A stretch of DNA of 33,556 nucleotides from NIOZ-UU13 sp035528395. Its GTDB lineage: Bacteria > Planctomycetota > Phycisphaerae > Sedimentisphaerales > Anaerobacaceae. Of the stretch, positions 7,307-15,833 are shown piece by piece (the first letter of the stretch is position 1; each line of letters starts with the position of its first letter). Location of the stretch: positions 1 to 33,556 of the forward strand of contig DATKYR010000143.1 of the NCBI GenBank assembly GCA_035528395.1, written 5' to 3'. A program made the translations under genes and the position numbers. The notes under the pieces were generated by a model. It was not told the DNA's origin and did not search any database. It worked only from the letters and a program-made list of their open reading frames with translations.

Positions 7307-9442
7307 TTAATGTACGCCAGGTGGGAATCGGCCGGGCGGATCAGGTTCGACCACGCGGATGTCATCGAAATAAAAATGTATTCCTACCAAATCATGGAAC
7401 TCCGATACAATCTCGAAATGTTCGGTGGCAGTCCAGTCAAAAGCGCCGACCGGACCGTACCAGCGGTCGTTATCCCATGAGCCATGTTCAGAAAATTCAT
7501 TAAGTGGAATTTGCAGATGGTTCCACCTGCCGTCCCACACGGCGATGTTTCGGTCAATTGTATATAGCATACGCCAGGGATGGTCATTTCGATCGCCGGT
7601 TTTTGTGTCAAGAAAGCGTATGCCAATCATTGCGTTCGGACTATCACACCGGACCCAAAAATCAATTGCAAAACCTTCATCCACCAGCACGGAGAGGTCT
7701 TTGACAGGTGAAAAACGAAATGAGATACAGTTATATTGACCAACTCCCGTCCAGTGGATGCAGTAATCGCCGGAGGCCGGATTATCTTCAGAGTAATAAT
7801 CAAAGAGTCCTTCACTAAGCCAGCTGGATTCAAAGATGTTTGGTGCTATATGATCCAGATATATATCGAATTCGCTTACGTCCGGCACCAGGATAAACTC
7901 CTGCTGCGGCGGGGCGTTTAATCCAAGAGCTTCAACGAGGGGAATATTTAAGTCATAGTCGAACAACTCGCTGGTTCCCTGTTCAAAAAGACCAAAGCCG
8001 CCCGTATAATCCCAAATTGTCCAGGCGATACCTTTTTGTTCAAGATAGCTTCGCACAACGTTATACCAGTAGACGCGGTCCTCGTTGTTGCTATTGAGCA
8101 TTAAAACCCCGAATTCTCCGCAGAATAAAGGGACATTACGTGCGGTTTTAAAATCCACGGCAATATCAATTAATTCTCTGACGTGTTCGGGGGTTCCTGT
8201 ATTTCGATAGTTTGCAAGATTACTACTTATCCAGGTGTTTTGCAACTCCGGTGGACAGGCAGGTATGTCACCGGCATAGTATGGAAACGGCACGCCGGCG
8301 AGCGGCACAAGTGACGGATTAGGCCAGCTTGCGCCCTGGTGAGTGAATACGAATGGGTCATAAAAGTGAAAAGTGTAAATCAACTTATCATCTTCGTACT
8401 CGGGCATAAACTTAAGGTTGTTGTAACTGTTCCATCCAGCCGGGCCAACAATGATAGTGTGTTTTTGATTGACCATGCGAATTGCATCGATGACTTTTTG
8501 CTGAATCTCGTTCCACTTTGTATCCGAAATACCGTGCGGCTCATTAAGCACTTCGTAGTAAAGATAGGTTGAACGATTTTTGTAATGTTGTGCCATCTGC
8601 GTCCACACAGGGACCAGAATATTGCCAATGTCCGGGTCGGTATTGTCGGCCGGATCAAATGAGTGATTGTCGAGAATCAAGTGTAGTTCCAGCTCTTCGG
8701 CCCAGTCGATTATTTGATCCAAAAAGTAATAGAACAAAGGGTCAATGGTATAGTCCGGCTGGCCGTTAGTCATGGAGTGCAAGTTGATGGGCAATCGAAT
8801 GACATCGCCGCCCAAACTTTTGATATTGATGAAATCCTGCTTCGTGAATTTAGTAAACTGAATTTGCCGTACGCTTGAGGATTGGAGCCAGCCGCTTAGG
8901 TTCACACCGCGTTTGAACGGAATTCCGGTGGGCTTATTAGTTCCACCCACTGGAAATACTATATCATCAATCCACGCCGTGTCGTCGCCTCCGGACTCCG
9001 AGCCGTCCTTTGAATAGGTCCACTCGAAGGTCCTTTTGCCCCCGTCCACATGGAAAGACACTTCGGCCCAATCCTCTTCGCCCGACCACTTGTCCATTTC
9101 TACACTATCGATATAGAATTCCAAATGGTCATAATCCGACTCCGAAGAGACTTTGCGATAGAAGGTGATATCACCGGATACGCAATAAAGGGTCACTCGC
9201 AGAGTAGCTCTTTCACCATCCTCAATCGAGCCGGACTCAGCGCTATAGCTCCCGGAATGACTCTCCTGCCGTGTAGTGTCCCAGCTTGCATCCCCGGGAT
9301 GTTCCCAGGGAAATTTTCTAAAATCATTCGTTTCAAAGTCCTCCGCGGAGCTGGTGATGTTTTGTGCGTTGGCATTACTGAGCAGGCCCAGCAGGAATAT
9401 TAACATCACCACCCAATTGCTCAGGCTCATCCCGAAACTCAC
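7307..9442 (-). CDS. Secreted glycoside hydrolase family 5 (cellulase-type), three domains
   Basis: Protein of 711 residues with a signal peptide (hydrophobic 10-21, cleavage probably after ANA at 26). Residues about 30-165 form a beta-sandwich module ending WIDDIVFP. Residues about 174-508 form a GH5 (beta/alpha)8 barrel: HLILDNH near 254-260, acid/base Glu301 in LNEPHG, HFY at 359-361, nucleophile Glu443 in CGEFGV, and W477. Residues about 515-711 form a second jelly-roll, carbohydrate-binding-like module ending FYFDDIRVVEP. GH5 enzymes cut beta-1,4-glucans or mannans; the exact specificity cannot be told. There is no dockerin or sorting tail. The GTG start at 9442 is preferred because GGAGG lies 6 nt upstream; an ATG at 9430 is too far away. 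Confidence 0.92.
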   Translation of the reverse strand: MSFGMSLSNWVVMLIFLLGLLSNANAQNITSSAEDFETNDFRKFPWEHPGDASWDTTRQESHSGSYSAESGSIEDGERATLRVTLYCVSGDITFYRKVSSESDYDHLEFYIDSVEMDKWSGEEDWAEVSFHVDGGKRTFEWTYSKDGSESGGDDTAWIDDIVFPVGGTNKPTGIPFKRGVNLSGWLQSSSVRQIQFTKFTKQDFINIKSLGGDVIRLPINLHSMTNGQPDYTIDPLFYYFLDQIIDWAEELELHLILDNHSFDPADNTDPDIGNILVPVWTQMAQHYKNRSTYLYYEVLNEPHGISDTKWNEIQQKVIDAIRMVNQKHTIIVGPAGWNSYNNLKFMPEYEDDKLIYTFHFYDPFVFTHQGASWPNPSLVPLAGVPFPYYAGDIPACPPELQNTWISSNLANYRNTGTPEHVRELIDIAVDFKTARNVPLFCGEFGVLMLNSNNEDRVYWYNVVRSYLEQKGIAWTIWDYTGGFGLFEQGTSELFDYDLNIPLVEALGLNAPPQQEFILVPDVSEFDIYLDHIAPNIFESSWLSEGLFDYYSEDNPASGDYCIHWTGVGQYNCISFRFSPVKDLSVLVDEGFAIDFWVRCDSPNAMIGIRFLDTKTGDRNDHPWRMLYTIDRNIAVWDGRWNHLQIPLNEFSEHGSWDNDRWYGPVGAFDWTATEHFEIVSEFHDLVGIHFYFDDIRVVEPDPPGRFPPGVH

Positions 9443-9735
9443 ATCAGTCCTCCTTATTGCAGCTAAGGCTTTACAACTAAGAATCTAAAAGCTCGCACTC
9501 AGGCAAAAGCTATAAGAACATTATACCGATATTTCTCACATATACTTCACTGAAACATTCCTGTAGACATCAAGTGCCATAATAACAAAATTTCATCTTA
9601 ATTTCAACAATTTTCCGGCAGGTTCAACATGCCGTGACACACATCATCCAGGCCTCGCAGGTATTGCAAAAAACGCAATCGCCGGATTCGATAAAAATTG
9701 AGCTGAATTACAACTTTAACTGTTCTTGAACCAAA

Positions 9736-9761
9736 AGTCCTGTCCCGGGACGGGGCTTTTT
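9736..9761 (+). terminator. Terminator-like GC hairpin with T-run
   Basis: AGTCCTGTC, loop CCGG, GACGGGGCT (9 pairs counting two G-T pairs) followed by TTTTT. It points rightward, yet no gene on the plus strand ends before it. It may close an unannotated small RNA or act as an attenuator about 110 nt before the DUF3795 start. Confidence 0.55.
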
Positions 9762-9859
9762 CAATTTTCAAAACTATTGTCAATGTTCTAACCTTCCGAA
9801 TCTTGATTTCATTAGCAAGCTTGCTATACTATGTTAGAGATAATAATTATTTATATAGC

Positions 9860-9865
9860 GAGGGG
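9860..9865 (+). promoter_or_regulatory. Ribosome binding site for the DUF3795 gene
   Basis: GAGGGG, 6 nt before the ATG at 9872. It rules out the longer open frame starting at 9803. Confidence 0.6.
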
Positions 9866-9871
9866 TATGTT

Positions 9872-10321
9872 ATGACCAAAAAGACGGATTTAATCGGCTA
9901 CTGCGGTCTTTATTGCGGGGACTGTACCGGCCAAACGCAAACTGTTGCTAACCTCGCAAGAGACCTTAGAAAGGAGCTGAGGCACCACCGGTTCGATAAG
10001 ATGGCGGATATGCTGGCAAAGGTGCCTTTTTTCAAGGAATTTAAGGACTATGATAAGTGCTATAATTTGCTCGGCACAATGGTGAAAATGCGCTGCAAAA
10101 AGGCCTGCAGAGGTAACGGCGGGCCGCCGAACTGCAAGGTAAGAAATTGCTCCAGAAAGAAGCAACTCAAGGGCTGCTGGGAATGCGATGATTTTTCTAC
10201 ATGTGAAAAGCTCAGGTTCCTCGAGATGAACCACGGTGTGGCCCATTTAAAAAACCTGCGAAAACTCAAAAAGGAAGGTCCCGCCGCTTTCCTTAAAGGA
10301 AAAAGATACTGGTACTCATAA
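9872..10321 (+). CDS. DUF3795 family Cys-rich protein
   Basis: Protein of 149 residues, cytoplasmic. It starts with the family signature YCGLYCGDC near residues 9-17, then KCYN, RCKKACRGNG, NCKVRNC, GCWECDDFSTC. In all about a dozen cysteines suggest a bound metal or Fe-S cluster. DUF3795 proteins are widespread in anaerobes and have no proven function. The start at 9872 is chosen from the GAGGGG site. The frame stays open upstream to 9803, but those extra residues do not look like the family. It converges with the large glycosidase gene ending at 10388, with only 66 bp between them. Confidence 0.85.
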   Translation: MTKKTDLIGYCGLYCGDCTGQTQTVANLARDLRKELRHHRFDKMADMLAKVPFFKEFKDYDKCYNLLGTMVKMRCKKACRGNGGPPNCKVRNCSRKKQLKGCWECDDFSTCEKLRFLEMNHGVAHLKNLRKLKKEGPAAFLKGKRYWYS

Positions 10322-10387
10322 AAAATAGAACCTTATAAGTTAAATTCTTCCTGCACCCTCACCGAACAGGCCTTCTGCTGCAAAGTC

Positions 10388-13300
10388 TTAATCGTAATAT
10401 GCTACGACACTGAGCGGCTTTTTGGGCCATCGTAAAAACACGAGCCACTCTTTTGCAGGGTCGAAGTTTTCATAGGGTTTGCCGTTGACGGTGCAGCGGA
10501 TTATCTTTTTTCCTTCGGGATGGCGGAAACGGGCGAAGATTTTCTCCGGCGGATTTCGGCGCGGCGGGTCGAGAATCATTTCGATTCGTCCGGCCGCAAC
10601 GTTCGACTGCCATTTGACGGACATTGGGCCGAAATAGGTCCGGGCGTTTTCGATGCCGCACTGTTTGCCATCGGCCAGCCAGTAACGGGGGACAGCGGCT
10701 CCGAGCCAAAGGTCATTGCCCCTTTCCTGTACGAACATCATACGGAGCCAGTAGGTCGAATTGGCTTCATCGGAAGACTTGTAGTGGTCGCCGCGATGGT
10801 CGCCGATATTGGGCAGGGCATGCTCGGTCATCATACGGGTGTCGGGGAAATAGCTGACGGCAAATGCGTTGAAGTAGGCACGGAGGAAGTGTTCGGGCTC
10901 GTCGCGGAGGAGATAGGGGATTGGGTTGCAGAGGAGATTGGCCTGCATAGATATGCCGCCCCGGCTGAACCAGTAGCGTTCGAATTCCTCGCCGACGATA
11001 TTATAGCCGTACTGCTCGGAGATATAGAGGTTGTCCTCGAAGTCCTTGATAATCCAGGTTGAGAGGCGATCCGAGGGCTCGATGATGCCGGTGCGAATCA
11101 TGTGGATGGGTCCTTCGAGGGTTTCTGTAATCCAACCGAATGTTCGGCCGCGGCGATGGGCATCCGGCGGTACGTGAGGTATCCAGGAGCCGTCACGCAG
11201 TCTTACAACGGGTGAGCGGTGCATCGCCTCGGTAAAGGCGTTGAGAATGTCCCGGCGGTAGGCGGCGGCCTCTTTTAGGAGACTCGGGCCTTCGGGCAGG
11301 CCGGCTGCATCGAGTGCGGCGGCTGCGTTCTGCATTCCCCACCAGGAATAGACGTTCGTGGAAAGCCAGGAGCGCCAGTCCCTTATGTCCTCGAGGAAGC
11401 CCGGGGGGAGCAAGCCGCGTTCGATTTTTCGGATTGGGGAAAGCTGAGCTTCCGCAATGGTGCGCCGGCGTTCGCGAATAATCCATTCGCAGCCCTTTAC
11501 GATATTCGGAGCGGCCCGTTTGAGCCAGGCATTATCGCGAGTGTACCAGTAATGCTCGCCGAGGCACCAGAGCACGAAGCCGTGGTGCTGATTATATCCT
11601 CCCGACTCGTAGCCGGCCGCACCGTAGAACTGGCCTTCGGTCGTCGAGAAGTCGCCCGGCAGGCCGACAGTGCCCTGGTAGTGCAGCCAGGTTTCAAGGG
11701 CCCGCTCGGCGCGCCTGTGGTATCCACGACGGTCGAGGTCACTGACCATCATGCACGATTCATTACTGTATGCGCCGTAGGAGAAGGTACCGACCCTTGC
11801 CACGTAACGGTCGCTGGTTCCCACCTCACGGTCGGTGTTGAGCAGAAGGTGTGAAATGTGCGCTTTATAGAAATCGTTGACCATCGGCTCGGGCGTGAAA
11901 ATCTGCGTACCTTCCTGCACGCGCTTCTGCCAGTATGCGTAAACAGATTCGAACGCTTTGTTAAACTTAAGGGCGCGCAGCTTTTCCCACTCCGCACTAT
12001 CAGTTAGAGTGATAAACGGTATGGCTATATCAAGTGTGCGTTTGGGTGCATCCGCGGTGAGTTTGGCTCGATAGGTCACTTTCTCGTTTTGTGCTTTCAG
12101 CGAATAGCCGTCAGGTGAATTATCCGAAGTAACAAGCATTCGCAGGCGCTGAGGCTCTGTGCCTTCAACATAAATCCGGCCGTTATCAACAATCAGTTTC
12201 TCGGCTTTTCTTGTGACAACTTCTATATCGATTTTTGCCTCCCTGCCGGTATTATCGTTCGGCCATATCTCGAACCGGTTCATCAAAACAAGCGTGTCAT
12301 CGGCAAGGATACGCTCGTCAGGACCGGGCACGCCATCGAAGGGGACAACGAAGGCGGTCTGGCGATAATGGACACCGTCACGTTCCAAGTGGGTGACAGT
12401 CATCGGGAGGCAGCCATCGATTATATGGCGGTCGATGAGGGCGGCATCGGAAAGGCCAAATCGATAATTGATTGAGCCGCCCTCGTATAAACAGCGTTTT
12501 GTATCGCGGCCGGGGATTCGAGAGGGCCAATTAGACTGGCAGAAGACACTGCCATCGGGGTTCACGCCAAAATATTGTCTGCCGCCATCGAAACCGAGCG
12601 GGATATAGAAAGGCTCTTTAGCCGGGATGTCCTGCCAGGCGCGGGGCAATGTCTGCTCAGGTACCTTCGAGACCCGCAGGTAGATATTTTTGTCCGCGTT
12701 ATTTTTCCAGAGCCTCTGGGCCGATTCGTAAGTCGTATCGTCGCCGGCTCTGCGAACAATGACGCCGAAATCCGGCAAAAACATATAGCCGGCTTCGATT
12801 AAGTCCGAGGCGGCAAAGGAAAACGTCTCACAAGCGGTACGGACGGTTACAACGGTTTCGTCGAATGAGTGATAGGCCTTCTTTTTCACGTAGAGGATGC
12901 GGGCGTGAATGCCATCGGCCCTTTTGCGAACTCTGGAGGTCCAGCCATATTCTTTAGTGTTGATTTTGACCCTGCTTGCATTCGAAATCGGGCGCACCTG
13001 TTCAATCAGGCCATTGAAAATTTCGAGCCGTCCGTCCCAGACCTGCCGTTGCTTTCGAGCGGTCCGGCCCCACTCGATTTCAAATTCGAGCTTTTCCCAG
13101 ATTGAATCGGTGTAAGCTTCGAACGTATTAATTTTCGGCAGCGGCGAAGCGGCAATCACACGCAGCTTTAAGGTTGAACGATAAGGGGCCGGGAAGTCCG
13201 TCAGTTTTGGAAATTCCTTTGCATTGACCGGATTGAAGGTGAACGTGTACGTGGTGCCGTCGATTTTAAGATTTGTGTCGGCTGTCAGCCATTTGCCCTG

Positions 13301-13642
13301 AAACCAGTCGCCCACGTTGAGCCAGCCGGAGCCGCCGGCACCCGATGGCTCACCCCGAGGGATTCGGTGCACCGGCCACGATGACTGCCAGTATTCCAAC
13401 CTAACAGTATCCGGTGACGGAACAGGAGCCGAGCCGGCAAACCCGACTTCCACACGGAAGATGTCACGAGCATCTTCCCAGATAACACCGTAGTCTTTTC
13501 CATCGGCGTCCCACTGTTTCAATTCGCCGAACGGGACAACATTTACAACCTCACCGGGCCGGGCGGCCAGGCAAACTTGAAGCTGGAGGATTAGAGCGAT
13601 TAAGAGACTTAGCCGGATATTTCGCCACAAATCTTTTTGCAT
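10388..13642 (-). CDS. Large secreted protein, six-hairpin glycosidase-like
   Basis: Protein of 1084 residues with a signal peptide (MQKDLWRNIRLSLLIALILQ; cleavage probably after LA at about 26). The N-terminal half (about 30-550) looks like beta-sandwich modules. The C-terminal half (about 560-1000) is helical and aromatic-rich in the way of (alpha/alpha)6 toroid glycosidases, with stretches such as YQGTVGLPGDFSTTEGQFYG, HHGFVLWCLGEHYWYTRD, WWGMQNAAAALDAAG and YWFSRGGISMQANLL. I cannot assign a numbered family or the catalytic acids by eye. It probably acts on polysaccharide outside the cytoplasm. The ATG at 13642 is supported by AAGGAG 6 nt upstream. The open frame continues to 13717, but those 25 residues precede the signal peptide and are unlikely to be translated. 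Confidence 0.8.
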   Translation of the reverse strand: MQKDLWRNIRLSLLIALILQLQVCLAARPGEVVNVVPFGELKQWDADGKDYGVIWEDARDIFRVEVGFAGSAPVPSPDTVRLEYWQSSWPVHRIPRGEPSGAGGSGWLNVGDWFQGKWLTADTNLKIDGTTYTFTFNPVNAKEFPKLTDFPAPYRSTLKLRVIAASPLPKINTFEAYTDSIWEKLEFEIEWGRTARKQRQVWDGRLEIFNGLIEQVRPISNASRVKINTKEYGWTSRVRKRADGIHARILYVKKKAYHSFDETVVTVRTACETFSFAASDLIEAGYMFLPDFGVIVRRAGDDTTYESAQRLWKNNADKNIYLRVSKVPEQTLPRAWQDIPAKEPFYIPLGFDGGRQYFGVNPDGSVFCQSNWPSRIPGRDTKRCLYEGGSINYRFGLSDAALIDRHIIDGCLPMTVTHLERDGVHYRQTAFVVPFDGVPGPDERILADDTLVLMNRFEIWPNDNTGREAKIDIEVVTRKAEKLIVDNGRIYVEGTEPQRLRMLVTSDNSPDGYSLKAQNEKVTYRAKLTADAPKRTLDIAIPFITLTDSAEWEKLRALKFNKAFESVYAYWQKRVQEGTQIFTPEPMVNDFYKAHISHLLLNTDREVGTSDRYVARVGTFSYGAYSNESCMMVSDLDRRGYHRRAERALETWLHYQGTVGLPGDFSTTEGQFYGAAGYESGGYNQHHGFVLWCLGEHYWYTRDNAWLKRAAPNIVKGCEWIIRERRRTIAEAQLSPIRKIERGLLPPGFLEDIRDWRSWLSTNVYSWWGMQNAAAALDAAGLPEGPSLLKEAAAYRRDILNAFTEAMHRSPVVRLRDGSWIPHVPPDAHRRGRTFGWITETLEGPIHMIRTGIIEPSDRLSTWIIKDFEDNLYISEQYGYNIVGEEFERYWFSRGGISMQANLLCNPIPYLLRDEPEHFLRAYFNAFAVSYFPDTRMMTEHALPNIGDHRGDHYKSSDEANSTYWLRMMFVQERGNDLWLGAAVPRYWLADGKQCGIENARTYFGPMSVKWQSNVAAGRIEMILDPPRRNPPEKIFARFRHPEGKKIIRCTVNGKPYENFDPAKEWLVFLRWPKKPLSVVAYYD

Positions 13643-13648
13643 GATATA

Positions 13649-13654
13649 CTCCTT
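13649..13654 (-). promoter_or_regulatory. Ribosome binding site for the large secreted protein
   Basis: AAGGAG on the minus strand, 6 nt before the ATG at 13642. It fixes the start in front of the signal peptide. Confidence 0.65.
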
Positions 13655-13765
13655 CTTTGAAGCTCTAATAATTTCTAAGATATATTCGAAGCCGACAGGA
13701 AGTCTCGTAAAACACATTAGCTTTTTCCTGTAAACCGCTTCAAATTCTATTCAACTATTCTACTC

Positions 13766-14230
13766 TTATAACAAAAGGTCCGGCACTATCATCCACTGGA
13801 GCTGCCATTGATTATCGTCAGAATAATCCAAGCATACGATACCGCCGTTCTTGAATGCCACCGTGTTGGATGATTCGGAGCCGGTTAAAAGCAGCGACGC
13901 AAGCTTAGACATAAAAGGGAGATGTCCGACAATCATAGTGTCCTGATTTTTCGAGATTAATTCGTCTTTTAACGGCGTAATGTCGTCGTTCGGCGAAAGG
14001 CCATCATGAGCCGACATTTCTTTAGTGACTTCGACCACTTCAGCAAGAATTTCGGCCGTCTGCTGCGCGCGTGTTTTGCCGCTGTGCCATAAATAATCGA
14101 CGGACAGGTCCAATGTTTCGATGAAATCAGAAACCTTTTGCATATCCCACCGGCCTTCTTCAGTGAGCGACCGCTGGGGGTCGGCCTCTTTTGAGGCAGC
14201 CTTTGCATGCTGGACAAGATATAGTTTCAT
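13766..14230 (-). CDS. sixA: SixA-type phosphohistidine phosphatase
   Basis: Protein of 154 residues, the usual SixA length, with no signal peptide. The histidine-phosphatase motif appears as YLVQHAKA (His8), where the usual RHG is replaced by QHA, a known variant in SixA-like proteins. RSLTEEGRWDMQ follows, then WHSGKTRAQQTAEIL (Arg that contacts phosphate), and MIVGHLPFMSKLASLLL with the second catalytic His. SixA removes phosphate from phosphohistidine in phosphorelay or PTS proteins. Which partner it serves here is unknown. AAGGAG lies 9 nt before the ATG. It lies upstream of the large secreted protein on the same strand, 124 bp away. Confidence 0.88.
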   Translation of the reverse strand: MKLYLVQHAKAASKEADPQRSLTEEGRWDMQKVSDFIETLDLSVDYLWHSGKTRAQQTAEILAEVVEVTKEMSAHDGLSPNDDITPLKDELISKNQDTMIVGHLPFMSKLASLLLTGSESSNTVAFKNGGIVCLDYSDDNQWQLQWMIVPDLLL

Positions 14231-14302
14231 TTCGAATCTCCTTATGACAGAATTTACGTGGAATTATTATAGCATAATCGCCTAATTTAACAATTTTATA
14301 AG

Positions 14303-14455
14303 AAGTTAGAAAGGGCGGTTCGCGAACCGCCCCTACTGAACCATCCCCAAGCTTGTCTCGATTTTTCGGGACTCGCTTGAGGCTGCCACCCATCAAAAGG
14401 AGTCCTTTGGACTGTGGAGTGAAAACACGGCCAAGATGGCCGTGCCACCAAGAAA
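14303..14455. repeat. Palindromic intergenic repeat cluster
   Basis: It contains a perfect 20-bp palindrome at 14313-14332 (GGGCGGTTCG and its complement). It also has the words CTTGTCTCGATTTTTCGGGACTCGCTTGAGG, AGGAGTCCTTTGGACT, and a hairpin CACGGCCA-AGA-TGGCCGTG at 14426-14444. It looks like several dispersed palindromic elements joined together, between the sixA promoter side and the dehydrogenase gene. Confidence 0.7.
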
Positions 14456-14558
14456 TCAACAGCACCTAAACATATACAAGATTTGGAAAGCGTATCGTTG
14501 ACAATTCCTTTATAAACAGGTAAGGTGTCGGTTTTGTTAGGATTTTGGAGAATTGTAA

Positions 14559-15638
14559 ATGACTGACGTAACGTTGGTTACTGGCGACGGAATTGGGCCG
14601 GAAATTGCAGAAGCGACGCGAAGATGTATTGATGCTACGGGTGCGGATATCAACTGGCTCATCAAAGAGGCCGGCACCGATGTAATGGAACGAGAAGGTA
14701 CCCCCCTGCCGGAGGCCACGGTAGAGTCGATTAAGAAGACCGGCGTCGCGCTAAAGGCCCCAATTACCACGCCGGTCGGGAAGGGCTTCAGGAGTATAAA
14801 CGTTCATCTTCGCCAAACGCTCGATTTGTATGCGTGCCTTAGACCATGCAAAAGCTATGAAGGCGTACGCAGCAGATATACCGATATCGACCTTGTGGTT
14901 GTGCGGGAAAATACTGAAGACCTTTACGCTGGGATTGAATTTCAAAAAGGCAAAGACGACACGGCTGAAATTATCGACTGGATAAATAAACACAGCAGCC
15001 GAAAGATAAGCGGCGATTCCGGCATAAGCATAAAACCCATTTCGGTCAAAGGCACTGAGCGTATTGTTCAATTCGCATTTGACTACGCCCGTAAGATGGG
15101 GCGTAAAAAGGTAACGAGCGTTCATAAAGCGAATATTATGAAGTTTACCGATGGATTATGGCTTGAGGTAAGCCGGGAGGTCGCAAAGAAAAATTCCGAT
15201 ATCGAGTTCGAGGACCGCATCGTCGATAATATGTGTATGCAGTTGATTCAAAAGCCGGAGCTTTACGATGTCCTCGTGCTGCCGAATCTTTACGGTGATA
15301 TATTGAGTGATTTGTGTGCGGGTCTGGTTGGCGGCCTTGGAGTAGCGCCAGGCGGAAATATCGGCGAGAAAGGGGCTATCTTCGAGGCGACACACGGCAG
15401 TGCACCGAAATACAAAGGCCAGAACAAGGTCAATCCGACGGCCCTGATACTCAGCGGTGTGCTGATGTTAAGACATATGGGTAAAATGGCCGAGGCGGAC
15501 AAGCTCGAAAACGCAGTTGCAGCGGTGATAGCCGAGGGTAAAAGCGTAACGTACGATATGAAGCCGCACCGCGACGACCCGACGGCCGTGGGCACAAGCC
15601 AGATGGCGGACGCCATTATTAAAAAAATTGAAGAATAA
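14559..15638 (+). CDS. NAD-type isocitrate / isopropylmalate dehydrogenase family
   Basis: Protein of 359 residues, the normal family length. TLVTGDGIGPEI at the N-terminus, then FRSINVHLRQTLDLYACLRP near 85-105, with Ser and two Arg positioned to hold the isocitrate carboxylates. VVVRENTEDLYAGIE follows. Lys and Tyr/Asp catalytic positions are in KVTSVHKANIMK and the PNLYGDILSDL segment. GSAPKYKGQNKVNPTA and TYDMKPH complete the cofactor site. The SxNVxLR pattern favours isocitrate over isopropylmalate, and the Asp/GSAP region favours NAD over NADP. Homoisocitrate dehydrogenase remains possible. The enzyme oxidatively decarboxylates isocitrate to 2-oxoglutarate. GGAG precedes the ATG by about 9 nt. 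Single gene. Confidence 0.87.
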   Translation: MTDVTLVTGDGIGPEIAEATRRCIDATGADINWLIKEAGTDVMEREGTPLPEATVESIKKTGVALKAPITTPVGKGFRSINVHLRQTLDLYACLRPCKSYEGVRSRYTDIDLVVVRENTEDLYAGIEFQKGKDDTAEIIDWINKHSSRKISGDSGISIKPISVKGTERIVQFAFDYARKMGRKKVTSVHKANIMKFTDGLWLEVSREVAKKNSDIEFEDRIVDNMCMQLIQKPELYDVLVLPNLYGDILSDLCAGLVGGLGVAPGGNIGEKGAIFEATHGSAPKYKGQNKVNPTALILSGVLMLRHMGKMAEADKLENAVAAVIAEGKSVTYDMKPHRDDPTAVGTSQMADAIIKKIEE

Positions 15639-15702
15639 ATTTAATATAACTGGATTTTTGGCGAATTGGCCTGTCCCGGGCCCTGCCGCATCCTGGTCCG
15701 CG

Positions 15703-15736
15703 TGCCTTGTAGCCGCTGCGCAGCGGCTACAAGGCA
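15703..15736. repeat. Perfect 34-bp palindrome
   Basis: TGCCTTGTAGCCGCTGC followed immediately by its exact reverse complement. It lies 65 bp after the dehydrogenase stop. It can form a strong hairpin with little or no loop and has no T-run after it, so it is more likely a dispersed palindromic repeat than a normal terminator, though it may stop transcription. Confidence 0.85.
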
Positions 15737-15833
15737 GTTACTCTCATGAAAGAGAATTATACCAACGTAAACAGACATTTAACTCATAGGGAAATGTCAG
15801 CGCAAGGTGGTTCAGGGATAGTGAGGTGTGAGA

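Larger units (their letters stand above)
9443..9871. other. Divergent intergenic region
   Basis: This lies between the GH5 gene (leftward) and the DUF3795 gene (rightward) and should hold both promoters. No convincing promoter boxes were picked out. The striking element is a rightward terminator-like hairpin at 9736-9761. A small stem ATTGC-AAAAAAC-GCAAT lies at about 9663-9679. Confidence 0.5.

Noticed and set aside
7186..7503. 105-codon open frame on the plus strand
   Set aside because: It overlaps the end of the GH5 gene in antisense and begins in repeat text; no ribosome site.
10520..11062. 180-codon open frame on the plus strand
   Set aside because: It lies fully antisense to the large secreted protein, whose frame, signal peptide and ribosome site are convincing. 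GC-rich antisense frames of this length are common.
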